A DNA stretch of 64,000 nt from Branchiostoma floridae (taxonomy: Eukaryota; Chordata; Leptocardii; Amphioxiformes; Branchiostomatidae). The notes beneath the pieces are model-generated. The model was not told where the DNA came from. It did not search any database and saw only the letters and a list, made by a program, of their open reading frames with translations. How positions within the stretch are numbered: position 1 is the stretch's first letter; every line of letters begins with the position of its first letter. The position numbers and the translations under genes are program-made. Below, piece after piece: positions 20,770 through 33,603 of this stretch. The DNA lies in contig NC_049987.1 of the NCBI RefSeq assembly GCF_000003815.2, positions 5,226,116-5,290,115 of the forward strand. The letters run 5' to 3'.

Positions 20770-21500
20770 GAGTCTGTGTGTCTGTGTGTCTGTCTGTTAA
20801 CAGTATAACTCAAGAAGCCTTTGATGGATCCCAATAATATTTGGTAGGTGGGTAGGGGTCGGGAAAACGAAGGTCAAGTTCGAAAATGGGCCCCCTAGCG
20901 GCTTGCTAAGGTACTGCAGCAAAACCTCAATTTTTTTTTATCTCGTGTTCTGGACCTGCTGTGGTTATGATTTTTGAGTGGTAGATAGCCCTTGGTGCAG
21001 AGAGTAAGTGCTTTAAAGTTTGGACCCCCTAGCGGCATGTTTGGAACTGCAGTCGCCGATTTCCTTTCAAACTTTGGACGAGAATAACTCGAGAACGTGT
21101 TGATGCATCGTCATGGTTTTTCGTATGTAGATAGCCCAAGTAACAATGTACACAATGGAATACCAATTATGCAAATCAGCAACTAATTTGCATAATTAAT
21201 GAGGAAAGTTTATAAATCCACTGCATTTCATGATAGGACTTTCAAACTTGTCACATATATAGATGAGGAAGAGAGAAATATCAATGCATATTAATTATGC
21301 AAATGACGGCCTCATTTGCATAATTAATGAGAAAATATAAACGTGTTGACGGATCGTCATGGTTGTTGGTATGTAGATAGCCAAAGGGAAGACTTACATG
21401 ACGGAATTATAATTATGCAAATCGACTGCTAATTTGCATAATTAATGAGAAAAGTTTGTAAATCCACTGCATTCCTTATAGGACTTTCAAACTTGTCACA
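20770..21500 (+). repeat. Interspersed repeat family D with ATTTGCAT motifs
   Basis: AACTCAAGAAGCCTTTGATG, ATTTGGTAGGTGGGTAGG and GTACTGCAGCAAAACC recur in reverse at 23170–23330 and 38810–38960, and partly at 29440–29660. The second half has three blocks of alternating ATTATGCAAAT and ATTTGCATAATTAATGAG, about 120–190 bp apart. Non-coding, class unknown. Confidence 0.6.
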
Positions 21501-22560
21501 TTTTTGGTTCCGGTTCGGAATTTCAAGTGACCAGATATCGAAGTAGTCCCTAAAAATAAGACGCAAAATAGGGGTTGTCTCTATAGTTTTGGCTCTAGAT
21601 TTTCCGGCTATCGCTTTAGCAATGTACAATCTTTTATACCTCTGCAAATGCTTGTTGTTCATAGCGATTTATGGTGTCGGAGATTTGATCGTGCGGCGAA
21701 CACTTCCTGGTATTAGTGCGCGCGATAGCGGTAAAGCGTTTCGTCGCCTGATTACCCAGATCGTGCGTTCTATATGCGTTTTGGGTGTTTTAGCGTCATC
21801 GGAGCTCACGGAAAACGTATCGGATAACTTTTTTTCCTTTTTACTCAGTATACAGAAGAAGTCTTGACCTTCATTGCCATATTAGTCATTATCCCAGGAA
21901 AACTCATTTTTACCGTGTAGCGGCCTGTAAAGAATGGCCCTAAATTAGCAATTTTTGGGTGAAAAGCTTATATTTTTGATGGTTTTTACCAAAAATAACA
22001 TTTCTACAGAAAATGTCAAATGAGTCTGTCGGTCAGCGACAAGGCACCCTTTTGTATCGGAAACATTGAATTGTCCGAAAAACGATGTTTTGAGAAGCGC
22101 TAGTGCTTTTTTCAGAGACAGTCAAATCGGCCACGATTCGTAAAAAAAACTCCGAACCGGAACCTTTTAGCTAAGAAAGAAGGAAATATCAATACACATT
22201 TATTATGCAAATGATGCTTGATACAATTTAATATTATTATGTAAATCTAATCTGCATAGGGATCTAATTTGCATAAGCAATGGCAAAATGTTATGAACCA
22301 ACTCCAGGCATATAAAATGAAATGTAATGAGTAACACATTTATGTCTACAGACATCATTCTACATAACAAACCTGGTTTATTTGGCAAAGGTATGTGTTC
22401 GTTGAACTCTAGTTTTGTTTTAATTTCTAAGTCAACTCTGCTGAATCATACCACAGGCAGTGTGGCCTATCACAATAACAAAGCTCTTTGTTCCCAACCA
22501 CATATAATGTATTTCATGAGTCGATGTTTCAAACATCAGATACAGGTTACCTATTAGCTG
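21501..22560. other. Repeat-rich intergenic stretch without a gene
   Basis: No exon is supported. Short ORFs near 21589 and 22327 lack recognisable domains. The ATTATGCAAAT motif recurs near 22200. Confidence 0.4.
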
Positions 22561-22632
22561 TCGACCGTCTTGCGAGACGACAAGAGCCGAAGATTGTTCC
22601 CGACTAGATTTCCAAGGTTCTCACATAGCAGG

Positions 22633-25600
22633 TTATGCAGTCAAGGAACCCGAAGCTCTAAGAATGGGCTCCGTTTCTTGGAAATAATTCTTAAACCAGT
22701 CCACGTGGTCTCTCTTCTGCTGCAGGGTCAGGTAGGGGTTTTTGGAGAGCCCTGTTACCACCAGCTCCATGAAGTGCCTGATGGGTCCCTTCTCTGGGAA
22801 ACCCTCTAGTAGATCCTCTAGGAACACATGTTCATGGAAACCAACAGCTGCCTCTTCTTCCAGACCTGAAAGACAAAACAGTCAAGCTACGTAACTGCAT
22901 GCACCAAACATGGACCAGAAAATGTATGCTTTATGCCACAAAATTGAAATTCTTCTTCTAGGATTTTTGAAAGAAAATAAATGGAGTAAGAGGCTAGGGC
23001 AGATTGAAAATGAAAAAAAAAAACATACCAACAAATCTGACAATCTGTTAAGCCCTTTTTGAGTTACAATTAATGCTTTGTCAAACTTTGAAAAAAAAAT
23101 ACTGCTACAGTCCCCCCCCAAAACACTACAAGGCAAAAACATATCCTCCCCTCAAAGAGCTTTATATGTACCGATCAAAAATCATGACCATAGCGTGTCC
23201 AGAACACAAGAGATAAAAGAAAAGAAGTTCCACTGCAGTACCATAATATGCCATAAGGGGGCCAAAAATCTAGTAATCATTTCAAGGTCTCATCAAGACC
23301 TACCCACATACCAAATATCAAAACGATTCCACCAAGGCCAGCTCCAGTCATTGACATTATAGACACATAGTACATAGACACGCACAATCAAGAACATGGC
23401 CTTCTTGAAAAAGGTAGAGCCTAGTAAAAAAATGTTATGTTTCTTGTTTCCCTACATAACCCTAATCTTTTTTGGGGGGTGGGCAGTGGAGTCACATATA
23501 GCTTCCAGTTAGAATTTTGATTCAGACAGCTTCCTATTGAATTAAAAACACTGCTTGTCCTATCTAATGAAGGATAAATGTATCTATCATGCACAACATT
23601 CAAGTCAGTCATTTAAAGACACTTGGTGTCCTCATGCATTTCAGTTTACTTTGTTCAACTGTATTGTAGTATGTCACACTAGAGTTTTGGCCAGCCTAAA
23701 TGAATAACAAGAAAAGTTAATCCCAACATACTGACCCTAATTTTTTTCAGAACTGAAACAAAAAAAAACACACACAACATTTTTGTTAACTAGGCCTAAG
23801 AAGCCCTCCCTACCTTGGTCATTCTGGATGGGAAAGGTCCACATCTTGCCTTCCTTTGTCCACTGTATCATCTCCTCAAACCCGTTACGAGGAGGACGGT
23901 CCACTTGTGCCTCCAGCTCTGCTTTCTGTTCCTCATCCCACAATGTAGGTGCTGTTAGAGGAGAGGAGATGAGGGTCATTCCTTCAGGGTTTTCACCAGG
24001 ATTTTTGTTACAGTGCAAGGGGCACCCTAGCAAGCGGTTCATAGAGGATGGGAGTTCAAGGAGGCTGAAAGAAGACACCGATGGCATGTGGCCATCGGCA
24101 AACAAGCCCCTTGAATTGAACTCTGGACTTTATTGTAATAATTCCCATTAGTCTTCCATTAAATTTATGTATTTTGTATTCAATTTGCACAACTTTTTTG
24201 TATTCTAGTCTACATTGTCTTTGTCCTTGCGTAGTTGTTATAGTCTGCATAGACTGACAGACACTAGTAGTAGTAGTAGCAGTAGTAGCAAGCAGTGCAG
24301 GCATGAGCATTGTAGGGGGGCTGGGGCATCCCCCTTGAAAATTATAAGCAGGTATGAACATTAAAGGGGGGTTGGGACATCCTCTCCCTGAAAATCCTAA
24401 CCCTCAGAAACACTATTTCCTGCAATTTTAGAGCCAAATTTGATTAAATGAAGACAACACAATTATCTTACCTTTGTTACAAAACAACAGAAAAGGCCCC
24501 CAATGTTGGTTGAAACACAGCGTAGGGGCCCAAATCAAAGCATAGTAGAGCCCAATCACAGTATAGGGGATACAAATCACAGCATAGGGGATACAAATCA
24601 CAGCATAGGGGATACAAATCAAAGCATAGTAGATCCCAATCACAGTATAGGGGATACAAATCACAGCATAGGGGATATAAAGCACAGAGTAGGGGCCCCT
24701 TAACTGGCCTGGCAAGAACTCTGCCCTTACAGGGTAGTAATGGACTGTAACAAACATAAAGTACATGCAAAAATTGGAAATACTAAGTTTAAAGCTAGAA
24801 TGAGATTGTTTATGAACAGTTCCTTTAAAATCATGCAAGTCGTGCCATTTTTTGATCTGCCTGAAAGTGTGTAAGAAAAGTTACCATCAGGCTCCCAGCT
24901 GTTAACCTCCTCCTGCATGAAGATTCCCAGTCGTTTCCCCTCAAACAACGACCTGCAAACAGTAACGACAATGTCACAGTTTCTGTACTGCCTGAAATGA
25001 ACTGGTGTGTTTCATGATTGTACTTTCGCTATTTGCGACATTTCGTGAGCATATTTTTTCGTGTCATCTTTCCAAAGACGTTGGTAACAATTCTGGCTTT
25101 TAAGAGTACAATTAGGGCAAAAGAAATTCTGGGGTAAATTCCAGAATAAAACATGCCACATTCTTTTACCATCCACTTCAGTATGTTTGTCCTTCCAAAG
25201 TATTGTTTCCATATATATGTATGGTAATTCCTTTGATCTTATTTCAGTTAACTTCATATTTTGTTCCATTTTGATCCATTTCATACTTTATGAATATACT
25301 GTACCATTTTGTTGTACCGTTTTGCTATATATTACATTTCATTCCATTTTGTTCCATTTCACAGCTTCTGTACATCCATGCAAATACCTCCCCTAACACA
25401 TGTACACATACCTCCTCTCTTTCCTGAAGACTTGCTCTGATCTGGGCTGAGTTTGTCTCGTCTGCTGAAATTCCTGACGAAAGTTCTTCACCTCCGACCT
25501 AGAAACAAAACTGTACACTTAACCTCCAGTAATGGGTTAACCTAAGAACTGTTTTGTTTGAGACAAGGTTGGACAACTTCTGAAGAATTCACTTGCCTTA

Positions 25601-28600
25601 TAATGTAAATACATTAAAAAATCTGGCTTAACCATTCTATGACAGGCTTGAAATTTAAATAACATATCATGATGCAATGTTATATTCATAAGACAGATTA
25701 GCAAGTCCTTCCCAAAAAAAGACATCATATAACCTTTCAAGAACATTCTGAAAGAAAAGGTCTAAAAAAAGGACATTTTGGAGAAGGTATCAAACACAGG
25801 TTGCACTGTTATAAGACATTTCCTGCTCTACTGGCATGTGTATATATATACTAAATACACACTACTGAACCAGACTGTACAAAACACATACACTAAAAGT
25901 GATATAGCCTTAGAGTGACCGCTTACCTGTTCCCCCTGGTTGCATTCCTGTTGGTCTTCTGGCCTTGTACCACTCGTAATCCAGAAATCAGGTCCCTGGA
26001 ACATATTCAGGAAGAAATGAAGTACTCATATGTCATTGAGGAAATTTCATTTTGCTGCCTATCTTATATGAGAACAATTGCACTATGATGATTTCAGCTA
26101 TTTGTACTCACATACATGTACATACATGCCTTGGCTTGAGGTTCTGTGTGCATGAAAAACATGTGTAATACACACCTATAAAAAGTTCTTGAAAACTTGC
26201 TGAATGGAAGGTGTGTTGAATTTTTTTGGGGTCATTTCTGGAAAAATAGGAGCGGTCGAACGGCATTTCCAAGAACCAATTATCAAATATGTGTGGCCTA
26301 GATAAGGAGATGGTAGATACCCCAGACTGCTGTTGTCTGCAGATGTCTCTGCAGGCGTGACTGCGGACTTCGCTGCGGACGTGGTGTCCTCATGTCTCCT
26401 GAGCTGCTGCAGCAGTGCAGACTCCACCCTCTCCCCTCCCCCCAGACTGGAGGCCACGTCTTTAGCTGCTGCCACCAGTCGGGGGTCCACCTCTCCATCA
26501 CTGCTGTAACATCAACACAAATGTTACCAATGTTAGCTGCAGCTGCAGTGCAGACTCTACCCTCTCCCCTCCCCCCACGTCTTTAGCTGCTGCCACCAGT
26601 CGGGGGTCCACCTCTCCATCACTGCTGCACACATCAACACAAATGTTACCAATGTTAGCTGCTGCCACCAGTCGGGGGTCTACGTCAGCATCACTAGAGC
26701 ACCATGAACACCAATGGTAAATTGTGATGTTAGCAGGGTTCTGATCAGGGTTTCGTCACTTTGTAGGAGCATCATAGTGCAGCAAAGCTACATGGCAATC
26801 TGTGGAAGGGTGGCAATCTGTTGTAGGGTTGTCCGTGGCGTTCTCCCCTTGAAGAATTTTGAATTTGTGACCCTCAAAAATACCTTTTTTTGCATTTTGA
26901 GAGCTAAATTTCATGAAATAAACTTATAAACAATTCTTTGTTACTTTCTTGGGCTTTGTTACAAAACAACAAACAAGCCCACAACTCTGGCTGAAACATG
27001 GCATATTGGCCCAAATCAAAGCATAGGGGATACAAATCACAGCGTAGGGGCCCTCTAATATACAGATAATCTTTACCAGACTAGTAGTAAGTAACTGTGA
27101 GAATGGATAAAATCATATTTTCTAGATGATAGCCGTTTAATATATGGCTATTCCATAGGCGTCTATGGTAATGGCTCAAAATCATGCCTGACTGAGTGTG
27201 CACATTTGCGCACCCAAACTTATGGCTTTGTACATAATTTTTGACTAGTGTAGGTGCACCAGTCAGCGTGGGTGCCATCTGGAAAGTAGTTTGCTCCGGC
27301 ATCTATTATACACTATATGCAATCGTTTCTAGCTCTGACAATTATTATACACTATATACAGTCACTTCTCTGCTGTTCTGTCTGGAATCCTTGACCATCT
27401 TAGCATTTGGAATCGTCCAAATTTTGGACAAGGGCACTGATTGGCGAATTAAGGAATGGGTTCAAGCTATCGTTCAAACTGGCGCCCTGACGCCCAAAAC
27501 TCCCTCCGTCTGCTTGTGAGAGGCCTGTTGTCATCGAACGAGTGCTGTAGAATCCATTCCTTAATTTGCTCATTAACTGACATCAACACCAAACGAATGT
27601 GCAGGTCTCTAGTTGGGTAGCAGAAGCGACCATACGAGCAAACTAGCTACCCGCTGCGATGGCACCCAGGCTATGCACTAGTAGGATCCGTCATATTTAC
27701 GAGTCAGAAAAATAAGGAAACCATTCATGTATTATTATCTTAAAATGTTGAAGCTGACTATGGACAATCAAAGACTTAGGGTCCATCACAATTTTTCAAA
27801 CCTTTAAAAAATGTGTGGCAGGTCTTGAGATGATAAATATCTTGTGCTTCTTTTCGTGCAACCAATACACCTATTCTCGAAAATGAATTTTAAGCTCTGT
27901 GGGCATTTAACTAATATAATATAACTAATATAAATATTCACCTTGAATATTTAAACTACCTGTACATACCTGTCTGTTTTCCTGCCACTGTCCTTCTTCA
28001 GTAAACATGCTGCAGTGTGGACACCTCGTCTGACATAGCGCAACCTGGGCACAAATACACACGTTAGGCCACAGCAAGTAAATTTTATGGATGACATCAG
28101 CGCGTGCATTAATTTTCGCCTGATTTCAGAAAAAAAAACAAGAATTTTTTTCTTCTGCAATGATGGTCAACATGACGATTAAGAACCAAAACGAGCAAAT
28201 GTGTTGTAACCTAACAATTGTACTTGTAAAAGTGACACTTGCGAGGTACCCAGGACTGTAGTTGTAGAAATGGCACCAATATGGAAGCCATTACTGAGTG
28301 TATTTTTTTTTTCAATTTCACCCAACTTTATTTTCTCACCACTATCGCACTATTTTTGCAGTCTGCAGAGGATGTCATCCAAAAAATTTACTTCCTGTGC
28401 TTAATCAAATATACACATTATTAAATATGTACATCATTCAATAAACACATCATAAAATACACACCTTATCAAATATACACAATGATATTATCGAATTCAC
28501 ACAATATCAAATACACACATATCAAATACTTGTACACACATTATTAAAACACACAATCCAATACACAGTCGAGGTGGTTTACTGAGTTTGCAATACAAGT

Positions 28601-29032
28601 AAAAATTCAAAGAAACAAACAAACAGGCAAACATGCTTTTGTAAATCTCCAAGCAGATGTGAGGAAATGTTTTCCGAGATTAGAAAACACCCGCACATCT
28701 ATGTAGAGATGACCTTTTGTAAGTGCGTTTTGCAGCGGTTGTTTTCAAGGTTTCACATCAGATTTCAACGGAAATTTTAACGTAATCCTCCCAGATTTAT
28801 GGATACTAAGTTACCCGAGTGCCCCCCCCCCCCCACAACACCAACACACAAACAAGGTCAAAGCTCTCGCTTCATTCTGCAGCCTTTATGTAAACTTTAC
28901 ATGGTAACAACATACGCACAACGGTGCAAAGAGATTATAGTGATATCAATATATGATATAATACCTCGCTCCAAGGCTAAAAATCCGCTGTGAAGTCGAA
29001 CTGACGAGAAAAAACGTGTGCCTGGCAGCCAT
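22633..29032 (-). CDS. MRPS31: Mitochondrial ribosomal protein S31
   Basis: Mitochondrial small-subunit ribosomal protein mS31, 306 residues (vertebrate forms are longer). Exons on the minus strand: 29032–28965, 28044–27970, 26503–26321, 25995–25927, 25498–25412, 24952–24885, 23951–23814 and 22865–22633. All have GT–AG borders and the phases agree throughout. The N-terminus MAARHTFFLVSSTSQRIF is Ser/Arg-rich and non-acidic, as expected of a matrix-targeting presequence. Family signatures in order: DLISGLRV, GKRLGIF, LWDEEQKAEL, NGFEEMIQWTKEGKMW, FHEHVFLED, GPIRHFMELVVTGLSKNPYL and the stop. The third exon's acceptor is a NAGNAG site (26500/26503), so a one-residue variant is likely. Introns carry MITEs, a minisatellite and a partial duplication of exon 3. 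The first exon lies only about 110 bp from the left end of the OTU copy 2 block. Confidence 0.95.
23160..23330 (-). repeat. Interspersed repeat family D, intronic copy
   Basis: Reverse copy of the 20770 family (AAAATCATGACCATAGCGTG, CAGAACACAAGAGATAAA, CACTGCAGTACCATAA) in the last MRPS31 intron. Confidence 0.6.
24505..24695. repeat. 21-bp minisatellite in an MRPS31 intron
   Basis: Nine or so units of GATACAAATCACAGCATAGGG and variants (with CATAGTAGAGCCC). A single related stretch lies at 26945–27055, including the flanking CAAAACAACA motif, so the array grew inside an interspersed repeat. Confidence 0.85.
26528..26700 (-). repeat. MRPS31: Partial duplicates of MRPS31 exon 3
   Basis: The exon start (AGCTGCTGCCACCAGTCGGG, CCACCTCTCCATCACTGCTG) recurs at about 26583–26630 and again at 26657–26697, and CTCTACCCTCTCCCCTCCCC at 26555. 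The copies are truncated and lie upstream of the functional acceptor, so they are intronic relics. Confidence 0.8.
27264..27673. mobile_element. Mutator-type MITE, second copy
   Basis: 410-bp relative of the element at 7420–8132, inverted. Ends are CAGCGTGGGTGCCATCTGG and GATGGCACCCAGGCTA. Flanks TGCACCAGT (27255–27263) and TGCACTAGT (27674–27682) are a 9-bp target duplication with one mismatch. The 112-bp unit is present once only, so the array at 7687 is specific to the other copy. Confidence 0.8.
28062..28405. mobile_element. Harbinger-like MITE in MRPS31 intron 1
   Basis: Starts TTA followed by GGCCACAGCAAGTAAATTTT and ends with the degenerate complement (GAGGATGTCATCC to TGTGC) followed by TTA. 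The TTA flanks fit the 3-bp TWA target duplication of PIF/Harbinger elements. Fuller copy at 41774–42286; a partial one at 35965–36225. Confidence 0.65.
28400..28565. repeat. AT/CA-rich simple repeat
   Basis: Loose repetition of ATCAAATACACACATTAT-type units. No coding signal. Confidence 0.6.
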
Positions 29033-29144
29033 CTTGGAGTCTTCGAACTTTGACCTGTCGTGTAGCCAGCCGAGTTTCGTCTTACACGGACCTCAGGTCT
29101 TGGTGCCGAAAGGTCCTGGTACCGCAAGAAATGTGACTGAAAAA

Positions 29145-29450
29145 ACATCAACTTGACTCTGAATTTGGTCTAGAAACGAATTGAAGCGTTAATTTGAACA
29201 GCTAAACAATGTTGCTGTGACCGTTCATGCACGCCACTTAGTGAAATCATGATGAACTGCAACACTTGCCCTTGCAGGCAGTTTGGATATACCTGTACTT
29301 GCGTGGCGGCTGGCGATTTAATAGTACTTTACAGAGAGAAGGAAACAGCATCAAGTTAAGATCTCAGTTGACGAGGCAAAGCAAAGCAAAGTATGGAAAA
29401 CAACTTTTGTGTGACATTTTCTTTTTTTTTCTCTGGTTGTGTGACCACCA
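29145..29450 (+). repeat. Interspersed repeat R (3' flank of OTU copy 2)
   Basis: Longest version of repeat R: TTGACTCTGAATTTGGTC through GTATGGAAAACAACTTTTG. It is continuous here, whereas the 7318–8290 copy is split by the Mutator-type MITE. Confidence 0.7.
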
Positions 29451-29837
29451 AAACGGTCCCAAGTGGTTGAGAAAACGATGATCAAGTTCGATAATCATGG
29501 ACCCTCTGGCGGTACTGCAGCTGACTTTTGGAGAGCTGGAAGGATCTTGGTGCAGAGATTAATCTTTGTAACGTTTAACCTCCGAGTGCGTATGTTTCAA
29601 ATTTCAACTCAAGAAGTTTTTTACGGATCGTCAGAAGTTTTGGTATGTAACGTTAGACATCCAAAGTGATAACTGTCATAACTTGCATGATCAGATAGAT
29701 ACAAACTTATGCAGTTACATACATACATACAGTTAATTTTCATATCTATTACATGTATTATATTATATGTATATATATATATTCCTTGAATATTATTAAC
29801 AGTTAACGTTAAATCTTTAGTTATGACTGATGCGAAC

Positions 29838-29848
29838 TTCATACTCAC
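29838..29848 (-). promoter_or_regulatory. Conserved splice donor downstream of OTU stop (copy 2)
   Basis: Minus-strand GTGAGTATGAA after the stop, matching copies 1 and 3. Confidence 0.45.
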
Positions 29849-29968
29849 TCGGGCTTCATACTCCTCGCTCCGGACACTCTCGGTTTCCTCCTCGAGATTT
29901 GTCACCGTACTCCTCGTCACTCCAGCCCGACTAGTAAACCCACCCCACCCCGAGGCCGATCCTGTCCC

Positions 29969-32900
29969 TCAGCCTCCCACGAACCTGACGGCATCGTAGT
30001 GCTCTCCGCCCGGGGTAGTCAGGTAGGCCAAGACCAGCGGGGTTCCTGACTCCTCGCCCTCTGGCGGCAGCACCATGATCTGCATGTCGGTGCTGGTGAT
30101 CAGCACCACCTCTCTTGAAGTAAAATCCGCCAAAGCGATCGGAAGGACGTCTGCAACATCCGAGCACCAGTGGCCACGCCGTGCCAGCCTGTCCAACTCC
30201 TGTTGGAACGCCCAGAAGCCGCCTGGCACCGCTACGCAGAACTTCTCACTGTGGGCCCTGATATGGTGCACTAGGTCTTTGCGGAGCTGCAGGGCGGTGG
30301 TGTCAATACGGGGGTCTCCTCTGCCGAGTTGTCTGGCGGCCGCACCGAAAAAACAATCCCCATTCCGTGGCACTGGGTCGATCTGGAAGCCTGCTCTTGC
30401 GATGTTCTTGAGGAGGATTTCTTCTCTCGTCTTCGAGACGGGTGTCGTCTGCCCGCGTGATGGTTTGGGCGGGGAAACGGGGAGGTCGATGACTGATTCG
30501 AAGGATCCGCGTGACGTGCTACTCTCAGTATCAGACTCTGTCGTTAATGTAGAGACATCTGAGACGTCATCAGAAAAGCTGCTACTCTCAGACTCTGTCG
30601 TTAATGTAGAGACATCTGAGACGTCATCAGAACAGCGGCTATTCTCAGACTCTGTCGTTAATGTAGAGACATCTGAGACGTTATCAGAAAAGCTTCTACT
30701 CTCAGACTCTGTCGCTAATGTAGAGACATCAGAGACGTTATCAGAAAAGCTGCTACTCTCAGACTCTGTTGTTAATGTAGAGACATCTGAGACGTCATCA
30801 GAAAAGCTGCTATCTCCAGAGAGTGCGTTCTCGTTGCTTTGCGTGGTCTTCACTGAGACTTCGTCCTCGTTGCTTAGTGTGCACTTCACTGAGAGTGCGT
30901 CTTCCTTGCTTTGCGTGGTCTTCACTGAGACTGCGTCCTCGTTGCTTAGTGTGCACTTCACTGAGAGTGCGTCTTCCTCGCTTTGCGTGGTCTTCACTGA
31001 GACTGCGTCCTCGTTGCTTTGTGTGGTCTTCACTGAGAATGCGTCCTCGATGTTCTGTGTGGTCTTCACACTGCTGGGCTGCTCAGCCCACGCAATCTTC
31101 CTGGTCTTCAAACTCGAGTCCCTCGTGAAGCAACTGAGTAAGTTTTGTTTCACCTTCCCCGAGCGTCGCTTAACCTTCCTTTCGAACCTGCATTCACAGA
31201 AAAATATCCTAACCTCATGCATCTATTAGAATATGTAGATTTAACACATGATTGAAAAAAGAGAGAGGAGAGTCTTGTCAACGGTATATAAATGAATGAA
31301 ACACAGAAGACGAAAACAGAATCGCAGAAAAGTAAGCCCCTGTGTGGAAACGTGACCGTAACATTAGGATGTGGCTATTGAACAATTTCTTTCCATATAT
31401 ACACGTATAATCACGACCGTAAATAGTAGTTTTAAAGGTTGGCGAAGCAACGAATGTTCTTGGTAAAGACGCTTCGGTTTATTGTATATATTGTTTGTTG
31501 TCCTCTGGTTGTCTTACTGAATGTAACACGTTTCGTTTTTGTTATTTATGTAGTGGGCCCCCTTGGAAATCAACTTCAAACAAGTTGAAGGGGCTACCCA
31601 CATGTTTTGAGATGAATAAATGAATAAATAAATCAGTGTTCCTATATATGACCAACATAAATTTACTACAAACGGTTCTGTATAGTTCTTTGCTGTCTTT
31701 TTTTATTCAAGTTGGAGGGCCACGATTACAGACGCATTCATATTGACAAACTTATATCAGCGTCAAACTTATATCAACTATACATATATACAAAAGACAT
31801 CAATACAAAACTTTAACGAAATACGATGATGACCACACATGTACTTGTAACAAATATGCAAATCTTTATTAACACGACGAAAGCACAGCAGCTTTCGTAA
31901 GGTCTACGTGTATAACTACTTACAGTACAACTAAACACACATATATGGATATCTATAGGTATGAATAAATCAACAAGACAACATATTGGGACAAGCATGT
32001 CATTTACACTATTGGTTCTACATACTATAGACATTCTTGGATATATTAACAAAATGTGATCAACTTAACTGATGTGCATGAAGCAAATGATACATTATAA
32101 ATATGTTGCAATGGGAGGTCTAACACTTACAGTAAGTCCTTAAGCCAAGGGCGGTCAAATTCAACACATTAAACCTATAACTTCAAAGAAGTTGAAATTC
32201 TTAGTAATGATGAATTTCGAGTGATAGCCAAGATTTGGGAGTACTAGTTTATAGACGATGAATACTTTGCGTCATGTGATCGAGCCGAGTTAGTTTGCTG
32301 AAGCTAAGCTAGGGCACAACCCGCAGTACGTGCAAGTACGTGCTGTCTACGTGCCAAAACGTGGACAATCTTTTGAGAACCGTAAGTGGTTCATGTCTAT
32401 GTTCCTCTATCTTCATGTCTACCTTGTCCCCCAACGACCTGGAGGTCAAGGGACTAGGTAGGTAGGTAGGTAAGTGGTATTAGTACCGCCTCCGTACGAA
32501 CGCGTAAGGAATTCGACGGATTTTGGAGCACGCAGACACGCCGTAGAACTTTACGTGTCATCGATCGGGCTGTGGATTCGTCCCCCGTACGTGCCCGTGC
32601 GGGCGACGCACCTGCCCTGTACAGCCTGAACGTTTTCAGAAATGCGTGGCGGACGTGGCCTAAAAAAACGTATGGGCAAATTGCACATACGGCGGGTTGT
32701 GCCTTTAGCTTGATGAGTGACAAGCGTTCATCGGAGTAAGGAATGGGCGACTTGTTCTACTTCTCGCTGTCATGACAGCAAAGAGGAAACTTTAGCAGAG
32801 GAACTGATGAAACGTTGGTATTTTTCCTTCGGCTTACGTACAAAAAAAAACAATCCCTACTATCCATGCATCATTATGAGTTTTATATACAATGTATAAA

Positions 32901-33111
32901 GAAGCTTTACGTTTCGTCTATCTACATTTCACACCACAAATTTATCCGAGACTCAGAGTACCTTTGCAATGTTGAGAGAGTGTATACCTACGCTTTGGAA
33001 AAATGTATAGTAATGTTTTCACCTAGGATTTAACGTTACTTACCAGGTCTCCTTGGCTCGAGGCACCGGGTCAAAATTCACTGGGTGAACTTTGGTGTTT
33101 GTGCACCCCAT
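29969..33111 (-). CDS. OTU-type cysteine protease, copy 2 (two exons)
   Basis: Close paralogue of copy 1, about 428 residues. Exon 1 is 33111–33044 (MGCTNTKVHPVN); exon 2 is 31187–29969. Splice signals and the Trp at the junction are as in copy 1. It has the same seven 12-residue units and five instead of four of the 19-residue Ser/Asp units; this alone explains the 19-residue length difference in exon 2. The OTU domain carries NGDCFF and GEHYDAV. Differences from copy 1 in the protein are few and mostly conservative, so duplication is recent. The intron has gained a LINE tail, another LINE 3' fragment and a MITE that copy 1 lacks, and lacks copy 1's SINE. Promoter block present once. Confidence 0.85.
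31455..31635 (+). mobile_element. LINE 3' end fragment
   Basis: GTGGGCCCCCTTGGAAATC, GAAGGGGCTACCCACATG and the tail GATGAATAAATGAATAAATAAA look like the 3' terminus of a CR1/L2-type LINE. Absent from the homologous intron of OTU copy 1. Confidence 0.65.
31852..32046 (-). mobile_element. Probable LINE 3' fragment
   Basis: Insertion relative to copy 1 starting ATGCAAATCTTTATTAACAC, similar to the element ends at 44141 and 63165 (CTTTATTG with CGAC). 5'-truncated and non-coding. Confidence 0.5.
32301..32711. mobile_element. MITE in OTU copy 2 intron
   Basis: 411 bp with inverted ends AAGCTAAGCTAGGGCACAAC and GGGTTGTGCCTTTAGCTT. No homologous sequence lies at the corresponding place in copy 1, so it is a copy-specific insertion. 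Class not resolved. Confidence 0.7.
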
Positions 33112-33169
33112 GTTGGGTATTATTTTACTTGTCTATAATGTATAAGTATAGAAATACGAGAATTTCTCG

Positions 33170-33360
33170 ATAAGCGTTGAACAAGCGTGCGCGATCTGTA
33201 TGAGTCGCTAGTGGCTTGTTTACGTCGCTAAAACTGTGTTGACGTTCCACGGTAACGTTTGTGACGTTCTGGAACAACTTTTAAACAGCGCGAGCTTCCC
33301 ATGGTGCTTTGCGCACTCCAAAAGTAATTTCAAACAAGTTACCGTTACTTTACTTTACTT
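33170..33360 (-). promoter_or_regulatory. OTU copy 2 promoter module
   Basis: Single version of the block doubled in copy 1 (GTTGACGTTCCACGGTAACG, GCGCGAGCTTCCCAT, TTTGCGCACTCC). It lies 60–250 bp upstream of the exon 1 ATG. Confidence 0.55.
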
Positions 33361-33603
33361 TGATCGAGATCCCGCTCAAAACTAGCCTGGAGTCCAGCCT
33401 TGTTGTGCTTTTAGTTCTGAGAATTGAGAGCGTCTTTCACGTTGCTCTATCCTCCATCCACCATGGACTTGATTTCCTTCAGCTCAGTTAAGTTGGTGTC
33501 AGTTCTTAAGTTGTCAATAAGATCCAAAAAATGAATTCATAGAAGTCATAAATAAAAGTATGATATTAAAGTCTGCGTGTTTGGTGTTCTAATTTTAAAT
33601 TGG

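Noticed and set aside
21589-21867. 92-codon ORF with hydrophobic start
   Set aside because: No family resemblance, repeat-rich surroundings, no splice partners; not supported as a gene.
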